Assembly (NCBI GenBank): GCA_043808325.1
Contig: JAZDEY010000068.1
Coordinates: 1 to 64,000 of the forward strand
Length of the DNA: 64,000 nt
Direction of reading: 5' to 3'
Origin: JAZDEY01 sp043808325 [NCBI: Candidatus Eiseniibacteriota bacterium]
GTDB taxonomy: Bacteria > Arandabacterota > Arandabacteria > Arandabacterales
The translations under genes and the position numbers were made by a program. Positions 35,876 to 44,418 of this stretch are shown here, piece by piece (the first letter of the stretch is position 1; every line of letters starts with the position of its first letter). A model generated the notes under the pieces. That model had not been told where the DNA came from. It saw only the letters and a program-made list of their open reading frames with translations, and searched no databases.

Positions 35876-36856
35876 ATGACAGCCAATGCAGCCAGCATAG
35901 TGATTCCGACGCACCGACGGCCCGATCTCCTGCGCAATCTCCTCGAATCTTTGTCGCACCAGAAGACCGCACGCGCTTTCGAAGTGATCGTCGTGAACGA
36001 CGGCTCCGCAGGTGACTTGAGCATGCTGGAGGTCGAATTCAGCGATATTTCAGTCAAGGTGATCGATCTTCCTCAGAGCCGGGGGCGGGCCTTCGCGAGA
36101 AACGAGGGCGTCCGTAACTCCAAGGGAGATGTCCTCATATTCGTGGATGACGACATGACCGTTGTCGAGGACTTCCTGGAGCGGCACATGGCCGCCCACG
36201 GGGACGTTATGACCGTTGTGATCGGCAACGTCCTCAGCGCACCGGAGTATAGCAACGATCCGCTTGCACGCTACGTGGAGCGGCAGGGCGTACACAAGCT
36301 CAAGTCAAGGGCAAGGATCCATCCCAAGTGCGTGCGAACCGGCAATGTCTCGGTCTCAAGAGAGCTCTTCACCAGGATAGGCATGTTCGATGAATCGATC
36401 TCCAAGTATGGCGAGGACCAAGATCTCGGGATGAAGTTCGGCGAGGCCGGGGCCGATCTGGTATTCGCGGAGGGCGCCATATCCTACCACCATCATCCCC
36501 CTGATATCGACGACATGATCGGCAAGATGCAAGAGTACGGTAGATACAGCGTCCCGCTGCTGGTGGCCGCCCATCCACAGATCAGGCAAGTGATCAGGCT
36601 TGACCTGGCCGAGCCGGTGAGAATCGGCAGAGAGTGCCCGCTCGTCAGTGTACGGAAGATGATACTCAGGATCGCACTTACGCCACCATTCTACCGCGTC
36701 GCCCGCTCCGTTTACGGATTCAAGTGGCTGGGCAGTCTCCTCTACCCGGTTATTGACTATATTCGAGCCTACAACTACATCCGCGCTTACCGGGAGAGCC
36801 AGAAGGAATCTGCGCCCAAGGCTCGGCCCGGGCCGATCGATCCCCGGCGGAACTAG
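35876..36856 (+). CDS. Family 2 glycosyltransferase
   Basis: 326 residues from ATG 35876; TTG 35861 directly after GGGGGAGG is an alternative. GT-A fold: SIVIPTHRRPDLL opens the domain, VNDGS and FVDDDM (Asp91-93) bind the nucleotide sugar and metal, and YGEDQDLGMKF has the acidic catalytic pair. The C-terminal 90 residues hold hydrophobic stretches that may associate with the membrane. Donor and acceptor are unknown; no polysaccharide cluster surrounds it. Confidence 0.85.
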   Translation: MTANAASIVIPTHRRPDLLRNLLESLSHQKTARAFEVIVVNDGSAGDLSMLEVEFSDISVKVIDLPQSRGRAFARNEGVRNSKGDVLIFVDDDMTVVEDFLERHMAAHGDVMTVVIGNVLSAPEYSNDPLARYVERQGVHKLKSRARIHPKCVRTGNVSVSRELFTRIGMFDESISKYGEDQDLGMKFGEAGADLVFAEGAISYHHHPPDIDDMIGKMQEYGRYSVPLLVAAHPQIRQVIRLDLAEPVRIGRECPLVSVRKMILRIALTPPFYRVARSVYGFKWLGSLLYPVIDYIRAYNYIRAYRESQKESAPKARPGPIDPRRN

Positions 36857-36885
36857 TTGACAGGCCAATCGGCCGATGTTATATT
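36857..36885 (+). promoter_or_regulatory. Promoter of rpsT
   Basis: TTGACA (36857-36862), 17-base spacer, TATATT (36880-36885), immediately after the glycosyltransferase stop codon. The first bases after the -35 (GGC) are the same as at 35823 and 2103. Leader of about 65 bases follows. Confidence 0.75.
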
Positions 36886-36956
36886 GACCGAGTCGCAACG
36901 ACCTGGAGATCTGGAGATTCCGAGGTTAACCCGAAGGTCCCAAGGAGGTTCGGAAG

Positions 36957-37214
36957 TTGTCACATCACAAATCGGCAATCAAGCGCATCAGGCAGGACAA
37001 GAAGAAGAAACTCCGCAACAAGGCCGACAAGTCCGCCGTGAAGACCGCAGCTAAGAGGGTCAGGCAGACCTCGAACCCGGAGGATGCTGCAAAACTCATG
37101 CCCGCGACTTCATCGATCATCGACCGTGCGGCCAAGAAGCGTGTGATTCACTGGCGCACTGCGGCGCGGCTCAAGTCAAGGCTTGCCAAACGTGCAAAGG
37201 CTCGTCCCAGCTAG
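36957..37214 (+). CDS. rpsT: Ribosomal protein bS20
   Basis: 85 residues, basic throughout. HKSAIKRIRQDKKKKLRNKADKS matches the S20 N-terminus in part and SIIDRAAKKRVIHWRTAARLKSRL the C-terminal helix. Start is TTG 36957, supported by AAGGAGG 8 bases upstream; no ATG is available. Convergent with proS, 12 bases away, with no visible terminator between them. Confidence 0.95.
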   Translation: MSHHKSAIKRIRQDKKKKLRNKADKSAVKTAAKRVRQTSNPEDAAKLMPATSSIIDRAAKKRVIHWRTAARLKSRLAKRAKARPS

Positions 37215-37226
37215 AAATCAAGGCCT

Positions 37227-38948
37227 CTAAAGGGCGAGCTTGCGCTTCTCCTCTTCGACGATCTTAAGGGTCGCCTCGACCGCAGTGTCGCGGGCGACCT
37301 TCACCGTTTCGCCGGTCTTCCTGGTCCGGATCTCGACCTTGCCCTCCTTGCCCGCCTTCTCCCCCACGGTCACCCGGAAGGGAATTCCGACAAGATCGGC
37401 GTCCTTGAACTTGGTGCCGGGTCTCTCATCACGATCATCGATCAGCGCCTCAGCCCTGCGTTCCATAAGGCCTGCGTAGATAGCTTCGGCCGTATCCCTG
37501 AGGTCGCTGTCGGAAACGTTGGTCGGCAGCACATGGACTTCGAAGGGCGCGATGCTCACGGGCCAGGCGATGCCGTCCTTGTCATTGTGCTGTTCGACTG
37601 CCGCGGCAACCGTCCGGGTTATGCCTATGCCGTAGCATCCCATCACAAAGGGCTTCTCGTTGCCATGTTCATCCCGGTAGTAAGCCTTCATCTTGTCGGA
37701 GTACTTGGTTCCCAGCTTGAAGATCTGGCCCACCTCGATTCCACGCCACGTAGAAAGCGGCTGCCCGCAGCGCTTGCAGATGTCTCCCTCGACGACAAGC
37801 AGGAGGTCGTGCACTTCGCCGACCGAGAAATCACGCCCCAGGTTCACATTGACCAGGTGAGCGTCACGTTGGTTGGCGCCCACGACCATGTTGAACATTG
37901 CCGGGACGGTGCTGTCCGCCACGATCCGTACATCCTTTAGTCCGACCGGCCCCGAGAACCCCAGGGGGCCGCCGGTAAGGCTTTCGATCTCCTCGGGGGT
38001 AGCCATCGCAAGACCGGCGCCGCCGAGCACCTTCGCAAGCTTGGTCTCGTTTATTTCCCGGTCGCCTCGTATCAAGACTGCGACGTACTTGCCATCGGCG
38101 TTATAGATTATGGTCTTCACCAATTCCCAGGGCTGTCTGCCCAGGAAAGCCGTAACCTCCTCAATCGTTTTCATGTTGGGCGTACTGACCTTCTCCATCG
38201 GTCGGGCGGCATTCTCGCCCTGGTAGGTGCGAGGCTCACCCTCGGCCCGGTCGCTGGTAGCGGCGTAACCGCAGTCACAGGCAAACACCTGAGACTCGCC
38301 GGTCTCAGCGAAGACCATGAATTCGTGGGTCACGTCGCCGCCTATTGCCCCTGAGTCGGCCTCCACCGATCCGAACCGCAGGCCGCAACGCTTGAAGATT
38401 CTGGTATAGGCCTCATGCATCCGGTCGTAGGTTTTCTGAAGACAGGCTTCGTCACGATGGAAGCTATAGGCGTCCTTCATGATGAATTCCCTGGCCCTCA
38501 CTACCCCGAAGCGCGGTCTTACCTCATCCCGAAACTTGGTTTGAATCTGGTAGAGCATAAGCGGCAGCTGCCGATAGGACCTGACGTCCCTTCTCACGAT
38601 GTCGGTCACGACCTCTTCATGAGTCGGGCCCAGCGCAAAGAAGCGATCATGCCGGTCCTTCAGCCTCATCAGTTCCTTGCCGTAGACATCCCACCTGCCG
38701 CTCTCGATCCACAGCTCGGCGGGGCTCAAGACGGGCATCAGAATCTCCAGGCCCCCGACGCGATTGATCTCCTCGCGCACTATGTTCTCGACCTTCTTGG
38801 ACACCCTGAGTCCGAGCGGCAGAAGGTTGTACACGCCTGCAGAAAGCTTCCTTATCAGTCCGGCCCTGAGCATCAGCTTGTGGCTTATGATCTCGGCTTC
38901 GGACGGCGTCTCCTTGACCGTCGGTAGAAAAAACTCACTCCATCGCAT
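37227..38948 (-). CDS. proS: Prolyl-tRNA synthetase, bacterial type
   Basis: 573 residues, full length for the bacterial form with the INS editing domain inserted between class II motifs 2 and 3 (about 220-400). Motif 2 FRDEVRPRFGVVRAREFIMKDAYSF and motif 3 CYGIGITRTVAAAVEQ are seen in part. INS removes Ala from mischarged tRNA-Pro. It lies 53 bases after the BMC aldolase on the same strand and may be read through from it; no independent promoter was recognised. Confidence 0.97.
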   Translation of the reverse strand: MRWSEFFLPTVKETPSEAEIISHKLMLRAGLIRKLSAGVYNLLPLGLRVSKKVENIVREEINRVGGLEILMPVLSPAELWIESGRWDVYGKELMRLKDRHDRFFALGPTHEEVVTDIVRRDVRSYRQLPLMLYQIQTKFRDEVRPRFGVVRAREFIMKDAYSFHRDEACLQKTYDRMHEAYTRIFKRCGLRFGSVEADSGAIGGDVTHEFMVFAETGESQVFACDCGYAATSDRAEGEPRTYQGENAARPMEKVSTPNMKTIEEVTAFLGRQPWELVKTIIYNADGKYVAVLIRGDREINETKLAKVLGGAGLAMATPEEIESLTGGPLGFSGPVGLKDVRIVADSTVPAMFNMVVGANQRDAHLVNVNLGRDFSVGEVHDLLLVVEGDICKRCGQPLSTWRGIEVGQIFKLGTKYSDKMKAYYRDEHGNEKPFVMGCYGIGITRTVAAAVEQHNDKDGIAWPVSIAPFEVHVLPTNVSDSDLRDTAEAIYAGLMERRAEALIDDRDERPGTKFKDADLVGIPFRVTVGEKAGKEGKVEIRTRKTGETVKVARDTAVEATLKIVEEEKRKLAL

Positions 38949-39001
38949 TTTGGCCTTCCCCTGATTTCGGTTATTTCGCTATCACTTGCTCCCTGTATGT
39001 C

Positions 39002-39778
39002 TTACTTCGGCCTGCCTTCCCTGAGTGCGTTCACCACTTCTTCAACTATGGCTTTCACCAAGCCCGCCTGATCCATCTCCCCGCGAGGCAGGCAAGCGCC
39101 ACACTCCCGGCAACCGGGGTAGGCACCCTTGATCCCCAACTTGTCCCGGACCGCAAGCAACTTCATCACGTCTTCGTGCGCCAACGGGCTCACACCGCCC
39201 AGATGGCGCGCTATGAAGGCAATCTCGGCGAAATGCTCGACCGTCTCAAGCTTATGATAAGCATTCAAGAGGTCCGGTCCAACCGTCATCACACCGTGGT
39301 TCTTAAGGAGAAAGGCATCACACCTGGTCACCACCTGGGCAACGGACTCTGCGACCTCCTCGGTCGAGGGTGTCGCGTATTCGGCAAGCGGCACCGAACC
39401 GATCGTAACCACTACCTCGGGCAGCACACATTGGGCCAACGGGATTCCCGCAACCGCGAAGGCCGTGGCATAAGGCGGGTGGGCGTGGACAACCGCGCGT
39501 ATGTCATCCCTGAGGTGGTAGGCCTTGAGGTGCATCTTGATCTCGGAGGTGGCTTCACGCTTGCCGCTGACCTTATCCCCCTTCATATCGACCACGACAA
39601 GGTCGCTCTTGGCCATGAAGCCTTTGCTTATGCCCGTTGGGGTAGTCAGCAGCCGGTCGGCTGAGATTCGGACGCTTACGTTACCGTCGTTTGAGGCAAC
39701 ATAGCCGCGCTCGTACATGCGGCGGCCGACGTGAAGAATGCTCTCTGCAGCCTCATCGGGCGGAATCAGCCGTCTCAT
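39002..39778 (-). CDS. Class II aldolase, BMC-associated, with encapsulation-peptide-like tail
   Basis: 258 residues. Zinc-dependent class II aldolase/epimerase fold (FucA, RhaD, AraD family): Glu79 in ATSEIKMH, His98 and His100 in VHAHPP, and His161 in KNHGVM. Such enzymes split fuculose-, rhamnulose- or ribulose-type 1-phosphates into dihydroxyacetone phosphate and an aldehyde. After the domain come three Cys (CRECGAC, 223-229) and an amphipathic helix at 236-254 (DQAGLVKAIVEEVVNALRE) of the kind that targets enzymes into microcompartments. It is the last gene of the BMC operon and overlaps the EutN gene by 4 bases. Sugar specificity cannot be read from sequence. Confidence 0.87.
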   Translation of the reverse strand: MRRLIPPDEAAESILHVGRRMYERGYVASNDGNVSVRISADRLLTTPTGISKGFMAKSDLVVVDMKGDKVSGKREATSEIKMHLKAYHLRDDIRAVVHAHPPYATAFAVAGIPLAQCVLPEVVVTIGSVPLAEYATPSTEEVAESVAQVVTRCDAFLLKNHGVMTVGPDLLNAYHKLETVEHFAEIAFIARHLGGVSPLAHEDVMKLLAVRDKLGIKGAYPGCRECGACLPRGEMDQAGLVKAIVEEVVNALREGRPK

Positions 39779-40059
39779 CCGCCCTCGCCCTGACCGAGAT
39801 CGATCCGGTCGACCACGCCAAGAATCAGAGTCCTTATGGTGGGATATTCCATGGCGAGCACCGTCCGCGCAGCGGTGCCCTGGTCGACAATCAGAACGGT
39901 GTCGCCGGTACCGGAGTCCACCATGTCGATCGCAAGTATCGGTTCACCCTGAGGCTTACCGTCGGGCTCGAGCGGCTGGACGATCAGAATCTTGTGACAC
40001 CTGAGGGAATCGTGTTTGACCGATGAGACTACATCGCCGATCACTTTTCCGATATACAT
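39775..40059 (-). CDS. BMC pentameric vertex protein, EutN/CcmL type (copy 1)
   Basis: 94 residues. Single EutN/CcmL/PduN domain: MYIGKVIGDVVSSVKHD at the start, ILIVQPL, the GDTVLIVDQGTAAR stretch and the closing LGVVDRIDL. Five copies form the pentamer capping icosahedral vertices of the shell. It is one of three non-identical copies in the operon. Acidic Gly-rich C-terminal tail overlaps the aldolase start. Confidence 0.92.
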   Translation of the reverse strand: MYIGKVIGDVVSSVKHDSLRCHKILIVQPLEPDGKPQGEPILAIDMVDSGTGDTVLIVDQGTAARTVLAMEYPTIRTLILGVVDRIDLGQGEGG

Positions 40060-40076
40060 GGCTCACAAACCGTTCT

Positions 40077-40340
40077 CTACAGATCGACGCGATCCACAAT
40101 GCCCATGATCGCAGCGTCCGCCGGATTGAATTTCTCGTCGATCGCATTGGCCGCCTCGCGGCCCCGCACGAAGTACACAAGGTCGCCCGGACCTGCCCTC
40201 ACGATGTCGATCGCAACGATCGGCCTCCCGGATTCTTTCCCTTCGGGACTGAGGGGCTGGATCACCAGCAGCTTCTGTCCGGTCAGGGACTCCACCTTGC
40301 GCGTAGCGACCAGCGTGCCTATCACCTTTGCTATGTGCAC
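40077..40340 (-). CDS. BMC pentameric vertex protein, EutN/CcmL type (copy 2)
   Basis: 87 residues from GTG 40340. Same fold as its neighbour: HIAKVIGTLVATRKVESL, LLVIQPL, GDLVYFVRGREAAN and MGIVDRVDL. It starts 3 bases after the PduT-like gene stop. The canonical length without extra tails makes it a good candidate for the basic vertex pentamer. Confidence 0.92.
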   Translation of the reverse strand: MHIAKVIGTLVATRKVESLTGQKLLVIQPLSPEGKESGRPIVAIDIVRAGPGDLVYFVRGREAANAIDEKFNPADAAIMGIVDRVDL

Positions 40341-40343
40341 GAT

Positions 40344-40901
40344 CTAACCCATCTTCTGTTTAAGATCGTTGTGCGGCCGAGGGATCACCACGTCCTTCAC
40401 CAGCGTGCCGCGGTCTCTTATCAGCTCTACACCGGCGCGTACCCCCGCGGCGACGTCGCTCACGTCGCCGGTCAAAGTGACGAATGACTTCCCTGCCAAT
40501 CCCTGCGCAAGCCTGAGCTCGATCAGTTCGATCTTCGCGGCCTTCGCCGCACCGTCACCCGCAATTATCGCCGAGGCGACCGAGAAAGTCTCGATCACGC
40601 CCAGGGATCGTATGTCCTTCGGCACGCCGGTCCCCATTATCGCAGGAAAAACCTGTTCATGAATATTAGGAATGAAGAGGCTATCGACCACAAATTCGGC
40701 GCCCACCTCGACGCCGCGAGCCACCGACGAACTCACCGATGAGACATCTCCCCCGACAAGCGTTATGTACTTGCCCGGACAAATGGTCATGGCAAGCATC
40801 AAGGTGACCGGCGCAACCTTGACCATCTCGTCACAGGTTGCGATCCCCTGGGCGATGCTATTGAGTTCGACCAAGCCTATCGCTTCTATCTTACCGTTCA
40901 T
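40344..40901 (-). CDS. Tandem-BMC-domain shell protein, PduT-like with pore Cys
   Basis: 185 residues with two BMC domains (about 4-85 and 98-180), so it forms a pseudohexameric trimer. The first domain has TICPGKY with Cys41, the position at which Salmonella PduT holds a [4Fe-4S] cluster in the trimer pore; the surrounding order (VDSLFIPNIHEQVFPAI, SLGVIETFSVASAI, VIPRPH) follows PduT closely. It probably passes electrons across the shell. The PduS-like gene lies 12 bases upstream, the same functional pairing as in pdu operons. Confidence 0.92.
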   Translation of the reverse strand: MNGKIEAIGLVELNSIAQGIATCDEMVKVAPVTLMLAMTICPGKYITLVGGDVSSVSSSVARGVEVGAEFVVDSLFIPNIHEQVFPAIMGTGVPKDIRSLGVIETFSVASAIIAGDGAAKAAKIELIELRLAQGLAGKSFVTLTGDVSDVAAGVRAGVELIRDRGTLVKDVVIPRPHNDLKQKMG

Positions 40902-40913
40902 CTGGCTTCCGAT

Positions 40914-42254
40914 CTACTTCTTCTCGATAGTGATGTTATGATTGATGCCCGTCACCACCCCGTCTATGCTTGCGTGAACATTGGCCCCGATCTCACTCTG
41001 GGTGACGTCCGCTATAAGACGGCCCTTCCTCACGCCATCGCCAAGCTTGACCCTGGGTCTTGCCGCGACACCCGTATGCTGCAGGAGCGGAATCCTGACC
41101 GACTCGGGCTCGACCGTCCCGACGAATTCGATGTCCCGCTCATAGGGTGCCAGCCCGGTCCTCTCCACGATCCTCCTGTGAGGCACCAGCCTGTGCGGCC
41201 GCACTCTTTCCACTCCACGCACCGTATCCTGCGCAACTTTGATTCCGCGTTTCGCCATCTCGGCCCGGACTCTGAAGCTTATCCGGTCCGGCGAAAGCAG
41301 CATCGGACACACGTAGACCCCGCACAGCCCGCAACCCGAACAGAAGACCGCTCCGGCGATGTCGGGGGTAAATACCCGCGTCCACCCCACCGAGCGCATG
41401 ATCTTGTGCGGCGTTATGGCGTGGCCCATCAAGTGCCGCGGACAGAGCTCGGTACAGAAGGTACACTGGCAGCATACCGAGGCAGCACGTCTTACAATCG
41501 TCTCAACCGGGAGCGATTTTCTCACGATCACCTCGTTCGATCGAGGCAGCAAAATGACGGCTCCCACACGCTTGTCCACGGGCCTCGACAAGTCTTCACA
41601 CAACTCACCCATCATCACGCCTGAGAGCAGAATCCCCTTGGCATCAAGGCCCGCGGCGTTCCCCGTGAGCGTGAGCACATCCCCGACCGAAGTCCCCAAA
41701 GGCACCTCGAAAATCCCGGGCCGAGCGAGATCCCCGCACACCGACAAGACGCGCGTGGTAACCGGCGTGCCGCCCAGGGCGCGTTTGACATTGGCCAGAG
41801 TGTTGACATTGGACACGACCACCCCGACATCAGGCGGGATTCCACCCTGCGGTATCACCCGGCCGGTGAGCTCGTAGACAAGCAGATGCTCGTCGCCCGC
41901 GGGGTAGTTGTCCGGAACTGCGACCACCTCGATCCCCGAGGCGCCCTTCGCGGCCCTGGTCAGAGATTCGAATATGTCGCCATAGGATTCCCGGACTGCA
42001 ATGTAGCCGCGCGACGCACCGGTCGCGAGCATCATTATCGCGACCCCTTCCAGCACCTCCTCCGGCGCACCGGCAAGCACGTGCTTGTCCGACTGGACCA
42101 AGGGCTCGCATTCGCAACCGTTGGCAATCACGATGTCGGCCTTGGCCCGGGCCTTGACGTGGGTGGGAAACCCCGCACCCCCCGCGCCCACAACTCCGGC
42201 TTCGAAAATCTTGGTCACGATCTCATGCTTGGAGAACGGGAAATCCTTAGCCAA
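40914..42254 (-). CDS. PduS/RnfC-like flavo-iron-sulfur protein
   Basis: 446 residues. Gly-rich nucleotide/FMN region GVVGAGGAGFPTHVK (21-34), NGCECEPL, a SLBB-like segment, then two ferredoxin motifs CCQCTFCTELCP (near 262) and CSGCGLCGVYVCP (near 305), and a C-terminal barrel-sandwich-like domain. This is the architecture of PduS, described as a cobalamin reductase that binds PduT, and is related to RnfC. Here there is no B12-dependent dehydratase, so a general NADH-oxidising, electron-exporting role inside the compartment is more likely; that is inference. Confidence 0.9.
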   Translation of the reverse strand: MAKDFPFSKHEIVTKIFEAGVVGAGGAGFPTHVKARAKADIVIANGCECEPLVQSDKHVLAGAPEEVLEGVAIMMLATGASRGYIAVRESYGDIFESLTRAAKGASGIEVVAVPDNYPAGDEHLLVYELTGRVIPQGGIPPDVGVVVSNVNTLANVKRALGGTPVTTRVLSVCGDLARPGIFEVPLGTSVGDVLTLTGNAAGLDAKGILLSGVMMGELCEDLSRPVDKRVGAVILLPRSNEVIVRKSLPVETIVRRAASVCCQCTFCTELCPRHLMGHAITPHKIMRSVGWTRVFTPDIAGAVFCSGCGLCGVYVCPMLLSPDRISFRVRAEMAKRGIKVAQDTVRGVERVRPHRLVPHRRIVERTGLAPYERDIEFVGTVEPESVRIPLLQHTGVAARPRVKLGDGVRKGRLIADVTQSEIGANVHASIDGVVTGINHNITIEKK

Positions 42255-42265
42255 TCGAAGCGACC

Positions 42266-43705
42266 TCAGACAATCCTGAAATAGTCAACCAGCACGCATT
42301 TCCTCATCCGGGTGAACGTGCGCGCAGAGGTAAGCCCCTCACCTGTGGGACTCGCAATCGTAAAGCTGGTGTAACCTTCGCCACCGAAACCGAGCCCGGC
42401 ATAGCAGGGCCCATTTTTCACGAATATCGTGGTCTCGATCGACCGGGCCATCTGCGAAAGTTTGGTTATGTTGGTCGAATGCATCATCGCCGAATGGCCG
42501 AAACCCTGCTCCACTTCCTTGGCCGCCCTGATGCCCTGGTCGACGTCGCCGACCCTCACAACCGGAAGCACGGGCATTAAAAGCTCGGTCCACACGAAAG
42601 CGTGCGAAAGCGGCGTCTCGCAGATTATCAGTCTGGCTTGCGTCTCACTCTTGACGCCAATCGCCCGCAAGAAGTGCGACGCATCCTTGCCGACGAATTT
42701 GCGATTGGTCACGGCATGCCTGCTGGGGCCCCGGTCTTCCTTTATGATAAGCGCGCGCAGTCTGTCGATGTCCCCACCCTTGATCTCAATCGCTCCACTG
42801 TCGGCCATCTTGCGCTTAAGTTGGTCGGTTATGGTCCCGACCGCCAGCACTTCCTTCTCGCAGATGCAGACTATGTTGTTGTCCAGCGAGGCGCCATCGA
42901 CGATGTGCCGCCCGGCGCTGTCAAGATCGGCGGTCTCGTCTACCACGACCGGAGGGTTTCCGGGCCCGGCCGCGATCACTTTCTTGCCGGACTTCATCGC
43001 CTCTCTCACAACCGCTCCTCCCCCGGTCACCACAAGCAGCCTCACCTTGGGATGCTTCATCAGAGCCTGTGCGGATTCAATGCTCGGCTCTTCAATTGAT
43101 GCAAGAACATTCGGCGGGCCGCCTTCGGACTGGATCGCCGAATTCAAGAGTTCGATCGTCCGTAACGTGGTCAGCCTGGCGCTCGGATGCGGATTGAAGA
43201 CGACCGAGTTACCGCCCGCGACCATGCCGATCGCGTTATTGATGACGGTCTCCGAAGGATTGGTTGAGGGAGTGATGGAGCCTATCAGGCCGTAAGGCGC
43301 CCTCTCAAGTATCGTAAGGCCATGATCGCCTGAGACCGCATCCGGTTTCAGGTCTTCCACGCCGGGGGTTCTGGTGGCGGCAAGCAGGTTCTTCTTTACC
43401 TTGTCTTCAAGCCTGCCGAGGCCGGTCTCCTCAAGCGCCATCCGCGAGAGTTCCTCGGCGTGCTCACATGCCGCCCGGCGCATCGCCTCAATCATTCTTC
43501 CGCGCGCCTCGAGCGGCAGATCTACAAGTCCCCGCTGAGCTTTCTCGGCCTCGTCAATTGCCGTCTCAATCGAGCCGAATGCGCCGCGCTTTCCGGACAG
43601 TGAGGACGAGGGTGAGGAAGGGACTCCCAAACCTTGGGTTCTTAGTTTCTTGAGGACCTCCTCGACAATCGAGCCTATGGTTCGCTCATCAAGCATACTT
43701 CTCAT
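42266..43705 (-). CDS. CoA-acylating aldehyde dehydrogenase, PduP/EutE-like
   Basis: 479 residues. Converts an aldehyde, CoA and NAD to acyl-CoA and NADH. Nucleotide-binding SITPSTNPSETVINN and catalytic Cys280 in NNIVCICEKEV are typical of PduP/EutE. Residues 4-22 (MLDERTIGSIVEEVLKKLR) form an amphipathic helix followed by a Ser/Pro/Gly linker, the layout of an N-terminal encapsulation peptide. The ATG overlaps the upstream EutN gene by 17 bases; a second ATG at 43696 is possible. It links the aldolase product to PduL in the pathway. Confidence 0.93.
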   Translation of the reverse strand: MRSMLDERTIGSIVEEVLKKLRTQGLGVPSSPSSSLSGKRGAFGSIETAIDEAEKAQRGLVDLPLEARGRMIEAMRRAACEHAEELSRMALEETGLGRLEDKVKKNLLAATRTPGVEDLKPDAVSGDHGLTILERAPYGLIGSITPSTNPSETVINNAIGMVAGGNSVVFNPHPSARLTTLRTIELLNSAIQSEGGPPNVLASIEEPSIESAQALMKHPKVRLLVVTGGGAVVREAMKSGKKVIAAGPGNPPVVVDETADLDSAGRHIVDGASLDNNIVCICEKEVLAVGTITDQLKRKMADSGAIEIKGGDIDRLRALIIKEDRGPSRHAVTNRKFVGKDASHFLRAIGVKSETQARLIICETPLSHAFVWTELLMPVLPVVRVGDVDQGIRAAKEVEQGFGHSAMMHSTNITKLSQMARSIETTIFVKNGPCYAGLGFGGEGYTSFTIASPTGEGLTSARTFTRMRKCVLVDYFRIV

Positions 43706-43982
43706 AGACCACTTTGCCCATCAGTTCGATCGTATCGACCACTCCGCAGATCACCGCGTCAACAGGAGTCTCCTTGGTCTTGTCGGTCAATCGAGCCGAA
43801 CTCCCCTGGGCACACAGCACGATCTCGCCGTAGCCTGCGCCGACCGCGTCAGCACAGACCATGGACTGGCCGGTGGGTTTGAGGTCCATATTGACGATCT
43901 TAACTATAAGAAGTTTGAGGCCTCTCAGTCGCTCTTCTTTCCTCGTGGCGACAAGGGTACCGACAACTTCACCGACTAGCAA
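43689..43982 (-). CDS. BMC pentameric vertex protein, EutN/CcmL type (copy 3)
   Basis: 97 residues from TTG 43982, after GGAGGAAG. EutN fold: LVGEVVGTLVATRKEERL, LLIVKIV, GEIVLCAQGSSAR and ICGVVDTIEL. It carries two Cys and a C-terminal VVYEKYA extension absent from the other two copies, and sits between the hexamer genes and the aldehyde dehydrogenase. Confidence 0.92.
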   Translation of the reverse strand: MLVGEVVGTLVATRKEERLRGLKLLIVKIVNMDLKPTGQSMVCADAVGAGYGEIVLCAQGSSARLTDKTKETPVDAVICGVVDTIELMGKVVYEKYA

Positions 43983-44027
43983 TGCTTCCTCCGCTTCAGG
44001 CTTCTCCGTCCGCCGCGTTGCCTACGG

Positions 44028-44342
44028 TTACTTCCCCTTCTGCATCTTGCCTATTGGAAGCACGTCTTCAAGATTGGTATGTGGCCTCGGGATCACGTGC
44101 ACCGACACCAGCTCACCCACCTTGCTTGCAGCCGCCCCGCCCGCATCGGTAGCGGCCTTGACCGCCGCCACGTCACCACGGACGATCGCAGTGACGTAAC
44201 CGCCGCCGATTTTCTCGTAGTGAACCAGCGTAACCTTGGCTGCCTTGACCATCGCGTCGGAGGCCTCGACCATTGCCACAAAACCCCTGGTTTCGATCAG
44301 CCCCAAAGCTTCTCGGTATATGCCGTCTCCTGTTTCAGCCAA
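44028..44342 (-). CDS. BMC hexameric shell protein (copy 2)
   Basis: 104 residues from TTG 44342, with AAGGGGG 9 bases upstream. One BMC domain of the PduA/EutM kind: [20 protein letters not shown] in part, pore segment KIGGGYVT, and [16 protein letters not shown]. Relative to copy 1 it has about 10 extra residues at the N-terminus and a Lys-rich C-terminal tail (PIGKMQKGK). Hexamers tile the shell facets and their central pore passes small metabolites; the triple Gly pore loop is shared with copy 1. Confidence 0.94.
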   Translation of the reverse strand: MAETGDGIYREALGLIETRGFVAMVEASDAMVKAAKVTLVHYEKIGGGYVTAIVRGDVAAVKAATDAGGAAASKVGELVSVHVIPRPHTNLEDVLPIGKMQKGK

Positions 44343-44418
44343 TTTGCTTAACCCCCTTCTTTGAACAGTCGTCAGCGATCATCTGATGGATCCGGGTGCC
44401 CGAATCCGGCTCCTCCGG

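Noticed and set aside
37200-37240. Terminator between convergent rpsT and proS
   Set aside because: Only 12 bases separate the stops and no hairpin with a T-run is seen.
41359-41877. Plus-strand frames opposite the PduS-like gene
   Set aside because: High-GC shadows of a motif-complete minus-strand gene; Ser/Thr/Arg-rich composition is typical of antisense frames.
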